Shown in pieces: positions 1 to 3,153 of a stretch of 5,585 bases of DNA. The DNA comes from an uncultured Collinsella sp. (GTDB lineage: Bacteria; Actinomycetota; Coriobacteriia; Coriobacteriales; Coriobacteriaceae), in NCBI GenBank assembly GCA_900550815.1, contig URTW01000137.1, forward strand, positions 1 through 5,585. The letters are read 5' to 3'. The notes under the pieces are model-generated. The model made no database searches and was not told where the DNA came from. It saw nothing but the letters and a program-made list of their open reading frames with translations. Position 1 is the stretch's first letter. Each line of letters starts with the position of its first letter. Both the position numbers and the translations under genes were made by a program.

Positions 1-113
1 GAAAGATCCTCGGTGATGCGCTCCTCAACCGAAGGCCCTCCGCAGCAGGAAAGCACAACCACGCACGCGACCAGAACAGCAATCAGGGGCGCAAGCAGCA
101 GCTTCTTCTTCAT
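1..113 (-). CDS. Putative lipoprotein, N-terminal fragment
   Basis: Only the first 37 codons lie in the window; the gene runs off the left edge. The product starts MKKKLLLAPLIAVLVACVVV, a classic signal peptide with three lysines and then a long hydrophobic stretch. The VLSC motif around Cys23 is the likely lipobox, which would make this an exported, lipid-anchored surface protein. A second lipobox-like motif, LVAC at residues 14-17, is less likely because it leaves a very short hydrophobic core. After Cys23-Cys24 the sequence becomes polar (GGPSVEERITEDL), as expected for the tether of a mature lipoprotein. The start is supported by GGGAGGA on the coding strand, about 6 nt before the ATG. 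Small Coriobacteriia lipoproteins often begin in this way, but no function can be assigned from the visible part. Confidence 0.72.
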   Translation of the reverse strand, partial: MKKKLLLAPLIAVLVACVVVLSCCGGPSVEERITEDL

Positions 114-176
114 GACATTCCTCCCAACAAGCGGCACCGCGCCTCCCGACGCAGTGCACGTCGTAACAATAAGGCC

Positions 177-206
177 ATACTAGCCGCTAACGAACACCCC
201 CGGCAA
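177..206 (-). promoter_or_regulatory. Possible promoter of the lipoprotein gene
   Basis: On the minus strand TTGCCG (201-206) is separated by 18 bp from TAGTAT (177-182). Each box matches the sigma-70 consensus at 4 of 6 positions. The -10 box lies about 65 nt upstream of the lipoprotein start codon. This is a weak call made by eye. Confidence 0.35.
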
Positions 207-289
207 AGCAAAGGCGCAGTCGGCTCGATTTAACGTCCGAACGGTTTACCGGTCCGCCCAACGCGCAATAAAACGTTCCGCCGCAATGT

Positions 290-324
290 AATAAACAAGG
301 GTGGCCGGACAATTCGACCACCCC
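290..324 (-). terminator. Rho-independent terminator of crr
   Basis: Read on the minus strand, GGGTGGTC (323-316) pairs with GGCCACCC (306-299), giving an 8-bp stem with one G-T wobble around a 9-nt loop. It is followed at once by the T-rich tract TTGTTTAT. It begins about 25 nt after the crr stop codon, so it most likely ends the crr transcript before the lipoprotein gene. The plus strand has no matching T tract, so the terminator looks one-directional. Confidence 0.72.
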
Positions 325-348
325 AAAACACCCTTATGTTGCCGCAGC

Positions 349-885
349 TTACTTGCGGACGACCTTGACGATGGCATCGCCGGCGGCGACAGCGGAGTCA
401 GCCTCGACGGCGAGCTCGACGTCGGCGAACTCGGCGGTGGTGGACACAGCCACGACGACGCAGTCCTTGTAGCCGGCAGCGGCGATCTTGGCGCGGTCGA
501 TCTTGAGCATGGGCTGGCCGGCCTTGACGACATCGTCAGCCTTGACGAAGCCCTCGAAGCCGTCGCCGTTCATGTTGACGGTATCGACGCCAACGTGCAC
601 CAGAACCTCGATGCCGCTATCGGACTGCAGGCCCACGGCGTGACCCATGGTGACGGTCACCTTGCCGTCGCAGGGAGCGTAGACCAGGTCGTCCTCGGGC
701 CACACGGCACAGCCCTTGCCCAGTACCTCGCCGCTAAAGACGGGATCGGGCACGTCGGCCATCTTGACGACCTTGCCCTTGACGGGCGAGCACAGCACGT
801 CAGCGCCGGCAGAAGCAGAGATGGAGGCAGGAGCAGCGGCAGCCGCGGGCTCAGCCTTCTTCTTGAACATATCAAACAGACCCAT
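349..885 (-). CDS. crr: Glucose-type PTS enzyme IIA (EIIA-Glc/Crr family)
   Basis: This 178-residue stand-alone IIA protein carries phosphate from HPr to a sugar-specific IIB domain in the cytoplasm. In other bacteria the family also has regulatory roles such as inducer exclusion. It begins MGLFDMFKKK, very like the amphipathic, membrane-touching start of E. coli Crr (MGLFDKLK). An Ala/Ser/Pro-rich linker (about residues 11-28) follows, and then the IIA fold. The two active-site histidines are present: His82 in GHAVGL, and His97 in EVLVHVGVDTV, the expected phosphorylated residue. Their 15-residue spacing equals that of E. coli His75/His90. The ADVPDPVFSGEVLGKG segment (residues 43-58) also matches the family. 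The start at 885 is fixed by AAGAGGAG 7 nt upstream; the frame stays open further upstream, but that part is antisense to the next gene. No IIBC partner is visible, so the sugar served is unknown. The gene has its own promoter and terminator. Confidence 0.94.
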   Translation of the reverse strand: MGLFDMFKKKAEPAAAAAPASISASAGADVLCSPVKGKVVKMADVPDPVFSGEVLGKGCAVWPEDDLVYAPCDGKVTVTMGHAVGLQSDSGIEVLVHVGVDTVNMNGDGFEGFVKADDVVKAGQPMLKIDRAKIAAAGYKDCVVVAVSTTAEFADVELAVEADSAVAAGDAIVKVVRK

Positions 886-906
886 GCGTTTTCTCCTCTT
901 GATTAA

Positions 907-922
907 GCGCAACGTTATGCGC
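907..922 (-). other. Small hairpin in the crr 5' leader
   Basis: GCGCA (907-911) and TGCGC (918-922) form a 5-bp inverted repeat around ACGTTA. It lies between the predicted crr transcription start (about 928) and the ribosome binding site (893-898). It could fold in the leader RNA or be a protein site. The palindrome ATGCGCAT at 917-924 overlaps it. The role is unknown. Confidence 0.3.
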
Positions 923-934
923 ATGCCTATGGTG

Positions 935-963
935 ATTATAGTGCCAAATGGCCAAATTGCTAA
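935..963 (-). promoter_or_regulatory. Promoter of crr
   Basis: On the minus strand a TTAGCA -35 box (963-958) is followed after exactly 17 bp by a perfect TATAAT -10 box (940-935). This predicts a start near 928 and a leader of about 43 nt. The spacer holds two copies of GCCAAAT on the plus strand (943-949 and 951-957), 8 bp apart, which could be a regulator site between the two boxes. Confidence 0.75.
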
Positions 964-967
964 GGTG

Positions 968-988
968 AGGGCTCGAATCGAGAGCCCT
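968..988. promoter_or_regulatory. Inverted repeat next to the crr -35 box, possible operator
   Basis: AGGGCTC (968-974) and GAGCCCT (982-988) form a 7-bp perfect inverted repeat around a 7-nt centre. The inner CTCGA-A-TCGAG (972-982) is itself a perfect odd palindrome. It sits 5 bp upstream of the crr -35 box, in the space between the divergent crr and SIS genes. That position suits an operator for a regulator of either gene. It is followed by no T tract on the plus strand, so a terminator is less likely. Confidence 0.45.
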
Positions 989-1062
989 TCCCGGTAGTAC
1001 TCGTGGGATGAGTATCTCCTTTGCATCGCGGGTCGATAAGCTGAGTATCGCCTGCGCAGGTT

Positions 1063-1626
1063 ATGGAGCGCATGGAGGGGCTCTACCAGACCACGCTGGC
1101 CGATACGCAGAAGCTGCTCGACCCCACGCAGCTTGACCACGCCGCCAAGCTTATCGCGAACGCCCGACAGGTCGACATCTACACGGGCTCGCACAACCTC
1201 TATCCAGCGGGAATGTTCCGCGATCGCCTGCTCTCCGCCGGTAAAAGCGCGACGTGCCACGACGGTGTCGAGGCCCAGGTGCGAACGGCGCTCGCCTCGG
1301 GTCCCGACCATGCGGCAATCGTCATCTCCTACAGCGGCCTTGCCCCCAACCTCAAGGGCATCTTGCCGATCCTCAGCAGTCGGCATGTCCCGGTCATCGT
1401 CATCGGCACGCCTTATTGCGCTCGCATTCACCCCGGCTTTGCCGCCTATCTCACGATGAGCGACCACGAGAGCATGACGCATCGCATCACGCAGTTCGCG
1501 AGCCACATCGCCGTGCGATACGTGCTCGATTCGCTTTACAGCAGCTACTTCGTCAAAGACTACGCCCGCTGCGCCGAATTCCTAGAGCGTTCATTCCCCT
1601 ACACCCGCCTCCCCGGGCTCAAGTAG
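1063..1626 (+). CDS. SIS-domain protein, MurR/RpiR type lacking its HTH domain
   Basis: The 187-residue product matches the C-terminal half of MurR/RpiR transcription regulators, which sense phosphosugars. A linker helix (LYQTTLADTQKLLDPTQLDHAAKLI, about residues 7-31, of which the core is ADTQKLLDPTQLDHAA) leads into an SIS fold. The phosphate-loop position is YTGSHNLYPAG (40-50), where the usual GxGxS is altered. ISYSG (88-92) is the second sugar-binding loop. HESMTHRITQFASHIAVRYVLDSLY (135-159) matches the conserved end of the family. Family members are normally about 280 residues with an N-terminal HTH_6 domain of about 75 residues. None is present here: an in-frame TGA at 1042-1044 closes the frame, and the other frames upstream show no HTH. 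Without the HTH the protein cannot act as an ordinary repressor. It may be a degraded regulator, or a free SIS sensor that might partner another RpiR protein. The ribosome binding site is weak; ATG 1072 is an alternative start. The stop codon lies inside a repeat element. Confidence 0.75.
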   Translation: MERMEGLYQTTLADTQKLLDPTQLDHAAKLIANARQVDIYTGSHNLYPAGMFRDRLLSAGKSATCHDGVEAQVRTALASGPDHAAIVISYSGLAPNLKGILPILSSRHVPVIVIGTPYCARIHPGFAAYLTMSDHESMTHRITQFASHIAVRYVLDSLYSSYFVKDYARCAEFLERSFPYTRLPGLK

Positions 1627-1654
1627 TCATTTAAGAACGTCCCCAATGACTAAC

Positions 1655-1692
1655 GGCCGACCTAATAACGACTTCTCGTCATTAGGTCGGCC
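1655..1692. repeat. Internal hairpin 1 of the MITE-like element
   Basis: GGCCGACCTAAT (1655-1666) pairs perfectly with ATTAGGTCGGCC (1681-1692), a 12-bp stem. After one A/C mismatch, ACGA (1668-1671) pairs with TCGT (1676-1679) around a CTTC tetraloop. No T tract follows, so it is not a standard terminator for the SIS gene, although it could protect that mRNA's 3' end. Confidence 0.7.
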
Positions 1693-1700
1693 ATATCGAC

Positions 1701-1736
1701 TCTAATAACTATTTATTCCGTAAACTCGTTATTAGA
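1701..1736. repeat. Internal hairpin 2 of the MITE-like element
   Basis: TCTAATAAC (1701-1709) pairs perfectly with GTTATTAGA (1728-1736). A smaller TTTA/TAAA stem (1712-1715 with 1721-1724) sits inside. The arm CTAATAAC and the right-arm pattern TCGT-ATTAG are shared with hairpin 1, so the two look like diverged copies of one unit. Confidence 0.62.
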
Positions 1737-1798
1737 ATCTGACGCAGGAGGCCAGGCTCACATGTGGTGATTAGTCATTGGGGACGTTCTTAAACGAC

Positions 1799-1827
1799 TA
1801 GTCAAACAAGAACGTCCCCGGTGACTA
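1799..1827 (+). repeat. Third copy of the 29-bp end repeat, head-to-head with the MITE end
   Basis: This 29-bp unit has the same core AAGAACGTCCCC (1808-1819) and the same foldable arms TAGTCA/TGACTA as the left MITE end. It matches that end at 24 of 29 positions; the differences are TTT to AAC before the core and AA to GG after it. It overlaps the right MITE end by 2 bp, creating the palindrome GACTAGTC (1796-1803). The two 12-bp cores at 1780-1791 and 1808-1819 form a perfect inverted pair. Confidence 0.7.
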
Positions 1828-1854
1828 GCCATTTAAGAACGTCCCCAATGACCA
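1826..1854 (+). repeat. Fourth copy of the 29-bp end repeat
   Basis: This unit matches the left MITE end at 27 of 29 positions and has the intact core AAGAACGTCCCC (1835-1846). The two changes are T to C in the arms (1829 and 1853), each of which breaks a pair in its own hairpin. It follows the third copy directly, in the same orientation. Confidence 0.7.
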
Positions 1855-1881
1855 CCCCGGCAACGCCGATGTTTTGGCAAC

Positions 1882-1996
1882 GACAGCGAAAGCCCGCCAG
1901 AGCGAGCAAGGTGCCTTGAAACGAGGCGGCATTGACCTTCTGGTCATGCCGCCGAAGTTGAAAGGCAGATTGCCGCTCTGGCGGGCTTGCAGCGTC
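1882..1996. repeat. Long rod-like imperfect palindrome, possible structured RNA or ERIC-like repeat
   Basis: A perfect 15-bp outer stem pairs AAGCCCGCCAGAGCG (1890-1904) with 1974-1988. The two halves then keep pairing to a TTCT loop (1938-1941). The pairs are 1906-1909 with 1970-1973, 1912-1917 with 1962-1967, 1920-1922 with 1957-1959, 1925-1931 with 1947-1953, and 1933-1937 with 1942-1946. This gives about 40 bp in 99 nt. Small internal loops break it, including a tandem G-A/G-A loop (1918-1919 with 1960-1961) and a second GA-rich loop (1923-1924 with 1954-1956). About 5 more pairs extend it to 1882 and 1996. There is no ORF of its own. It could be an intergenic palindromic repeat, a small RNA, or a 3'-end structure of pyrE mRNA. 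No known RNA family was recognised. Confidence 0.68.
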
Positions 1997-2001
1997 AACT
2001 G

Positions 2002-2029
2002 GTTACGCGGTTTGGTAAAACCGCGTAAC
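2002..2029 (-). terminator. Perfect 12-bp hairpin right after pyrE, terminator-like but without a T tract
   Basis: GTTACGCGGTTT (2002-2013) pairs perfectly with AAACCGCGTAAC (2018-2029) around a 4-nt loop. It starts 3 nt after the pyrE stop codon. No run of T follows on the minus strand (the next bases are CAGTTGACGC), so it is not a textbook rho-independent terminator. It may stabilise the pyrE mRNA 3' end or act together with the long palindrome beyond it. Confidence 0.5.
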
Positions 2030-2032
2030 TAC

Positions 2033-2716
2033 CTACTCCCGAGCTCCGTACTGCTCGTAGTAGGCATCGATGGCGGCCTTGAGCTCGTCGTCGATGACAA
2101 CCTTGCCGTCGATCTCGTGGTTGTAGAGGGTCTCGACGACCTCGGCCATGGAAACGATGCTCGCGACGGGGAAACCGTACTTTGCCTCGATCTCCTTCTG
2201 CGCGGTGGTCACGCCGCCCTTGCCGACCTCCATGCGGTTGAGGGACACGATGAGGCCCTTGATCTCAACATCGGCAGCAGCCTTGACCTTGGGATAGGTC
2301 TCGTCGATGGACTTGCCGCTGGTGGTGACGTCCTCGACCATGACCACACGGTCGCCGTCCTTGGGCTCATAACCCAGCAGGTTGCCCTTATCGGCACCGT
2401 GGTCCTTGGCCTCCTTGCGGTCGCAGCAGTACTTGACCTCCTTGCCGTACAGCTCGTGGTAGGCAATTGCGGTCACGACGGCCAGCGGAATACCCTTGTA
2501 GGCCGGTCCAAACAACACATCAAAGTCGTCGCCAAAGTTATCGTGGATGGCCTGGGCGTAATACTCGCCCAGCTTCTTGAGCTGATAGCCCGTCACGTAA
2601 GCGCCGGCGTTCATAAAGAACGGGGACTGACGGCCACTCTTGAGCGTAAAGCTGCCGAACTTAAGGACGTCGGACTCGACCATAAACTTGATGAACTCTT
2701 GCTTGTAAGCCTCCAT
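2033..2716 (-). CDS. pyrE: Orotate phosphoribosyltransferase
   Basis: The 227-residue cytoplasmic enzyme joins orotate to PRPP to make orotidine 5'-monophosphate, the fifth step of de novo pyrimidine synthesis. The PRPP-binding signature VVMVEDVTTSGKS lies at residues 124-136. The catalytic flexible loop is seen in DRKEAKDHGADKG (99-111), with the Lys/His residues of the family. FTLKSGRQSPFFMNAG (23-38) is the conserved N-terminal region that contacts orotate and PRPP, and FGPAYKGIPLA (69-79) is also typical. The length is close to normal for the family and no key residue is missing. The start at 2716 is chosen because AGAGGAG lies 5 nt upstream; an ATG 9 codons earlier (2743) has no such site. 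It acts as a dimer in known relatives. No other pyr gene is next to it, so it looks monocistronic. No convincing promoter was found; TAAACT at 2756-2751 is a weak -10 candidate without a -35 box. Confidence 0.96.
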   Translation of the reverse strand: MEAYKQEFIKFMVESDVLKFGSFTLKSGRQSPFFMNAGAYVTGYQLKKLGEYYAQAIHDNFGDDFDVLFGPAYKGIPLAVVTAIAYHELYGKEVKYCCDRKEAKDHGADKGNLLGYEPKDGDRVVMVEDVTTSGKSIDETYPKVKAAADVEIKGLIVSLNRMEVGKGGVTTAQKEIEAKYGFPVASIVSMAEVVETLYNHEIDGKVVIDDELKAAIDAYYEQYGARE

Positions 2717-2842
2717 GCGGGCTCCTCTCGTAATCGCGTACATGCTCTTCAGTTTAGCGCAGGCGAGGCGTCGATGTGGGCGTGCTTTGGAGCCACGGCA
2801 TTCTGTAAAGGCTTTGTCAGGGGGAATGGTTTTCCGAACAAT

Positions 2843-2863
2843 GGGGTTGACATGGCAAACCCC
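2843..2863. promoter_or_regulatory. Inverted repeat over the -35 box of the mgtA promoter
   Basis: GGGGTT (2843-2848) and AACCCC (2858-2863) form a 6-bp perfect inverted repeat around a 9-nt centre. It overlaps the TTGACA box and the first part of the spacer, where a bound repressor would block RNA polymerase. No regulator family is recognised from it. Confidence 0.42.
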
Positions 2864-2875
2864 CTCATCAAGAAT
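2847..2875 (+). promoter_or_regulatory. Likely promoter of the uORF-mgtA transcript
   Basis: A perfect TTGACA (2847-2852) is followed after 17 bp by AAGAAT (2870-2875), which matches TATAAT at 4 of 6 positions. Transcription would start near 2882, leaving a leader of about 270 nt before the ATPase start codon. That leader would contain the short ORF and several hairpins. Confidence 0.58.
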
Positions 2876-2892
2876 ACGGGCGGATTAAAAAG

Positions 2893-2922
2893 GGGTACGA
2901 GATACCCAAAGCGCGCTGCGCT
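2893..2922 (+). other. Two adjacent hairpins at the start of the mgtA leader
   Basis: GGGTA (2893-2897) pairs with TACCC (2903-2907), and AGCGC (2910-2914) pairs with GCGCT (2918-2922). The second ends 8 nt before the Shine-Dalgarno of the short ORF. The first, read on the minus strand, is followed by CTTTTT and could be a weak terminator in that direction. Confidence 0.35.
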
Positions 2923-2942
2923 CAGCCTTTAGGAGGTGTGCC

Positions 2943-3014
2943 ATGGAAGGCAGTCCTAGTCGAAAAACCTGCATGTCGCCCTCGGCACGCCGCGAGGACT
3001 CCGCACACGCATAA
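2943..3014 (+). CDS. 23-codon upstream ORF in the mgtA leader, possible leader peptide
   Basis: An ORF of 23 codons (MEGSPSRKTCMSPSARREDS, then AHA) starts 6 nt after AGGAGGTG (2931-2938), a near-perfect match to the 16S anti-Shine-Dalgarno. This site is stronger than most in the window. The peptide is polar, basic and hydrophilic, with two prolines and five Arg/Lys, and has no membrane segment. It lies downstream of the predicted promoter and 139 nt upstream of the ATPase start. In enterobacteria a short Pro-rich peptide, MgtL, occupies the same place and couples ribosome behaviour at low magnesium to mgtA expression. The sequence is not clearly homologous to MgtL, so only the layout supports this role. 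It could also be a chance ORF. Confidence 0.5.
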   Translation: MEGSPSRKTCMSPSARREDSAHA

Positions 3015-3040
3015 ACGCCACCGGCAGATCGCCAAAACCA

Positions 3041-3105
3041 CCGCAAAGGCGCGCCGCACCCTTTGTGGGCTCAAGAGCTTGACGTGAGCGACATCTAGGT
3101 TTTTT
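3041..3105 (+). promoter_or_regulatory. Leader hairpin and T run between the uORF and mgtA, possible attenuator
   Basis: CCGCAAAGG (3041-3049) pairs with CCTTTGTGG (3060-3068) over 9 bp with one G-U. A shorter GCTCA/TGAGC stem (3069-3073 with 3085-3089) follows, and then a run of six T (3100-3105). The 10-nt gap between the last stem and the T run is longer than in a normal terminator. The layout (short ORF, hairpins, T run, gene) suggests attenuation, but no clear pair of mutually exclusive folds was worked out. Confidence 0.35.
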
Positions 3106-3153
3106 GAAGCAAATACGACACGTACGCTAACTCCCCTCAACAAGGAGGACCCT

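Larger units (their letters stand above)
1624..1800. mobile_element. MITE-like element with 30-bp terminal inverted repeats
   Basis: The ends 1624-1653 and 1771-1800 are inverted copies of each other over 30 bp with a single mismatch. Each end contains the core AAGAACGTCCCC (or its complement GGGGACGTTCTT), flanked by arms TAGTCATT/AATGACTA that can fold on themselves. The interior carries two further hairpins and no ORF. A short, non-coding unit with long terminal inverted repeats is the form of a MITE or a paired REP element (BIME). Such elements are usually mobilised in trans by a transposase, for example of the REP-associated Y1 (RAYT) type. No transposase is in the window, so that link is inference. 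No clear target-site duplication was recognised. Confidence 0.68.

Noticed and set aside
961..990. M-box-like string AAGGTGAGGGCTC
   Set aside because: It is a short chance likeness to the start of the magnesium riboswitch. The rest of the fold is missing and it is not next to the ATPase gene.
886..1506. Upstream extension of the crr frame to 385 residues
   Set aside because: The added 200 residues are antisense to the SIS gene and resemble no family. The crr start is fixed by MGLFD and a good ribosome binding site.
1624..1854. CRISPR array
   Set aside because: The four repeat units are in mixed orientation and unevenly spaced, with no spacers of regular length and no cas gene.
1858..1875. 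Small CGGC/GCCG hairpin followed by GTTTT on the plus strand
   Set aside because: The 4-bp stem and T4 are too weak to call a terminator.
2717..2743. Earlier pyrE start at 2743
   Set aside because: The 9 extra codons have no ribosome binding site, while ATG 2716 has AGAGGAG at the right distance and gives the usual family start.
2751..2779. Promoter for pyrE
   Set aside because: TAAACT is a passable -10 box, but none of the hexamers 16-18 bp upstream resembles a -35 box; not strong enough to list.
1874..2932. Long plus-strand ORF over the pyrE region
   Set aside because: It is the antisense shadow of pyrE, with low-complexity Leu/Val/Asp runs and no domain; pyrE on the minus strand is certain.
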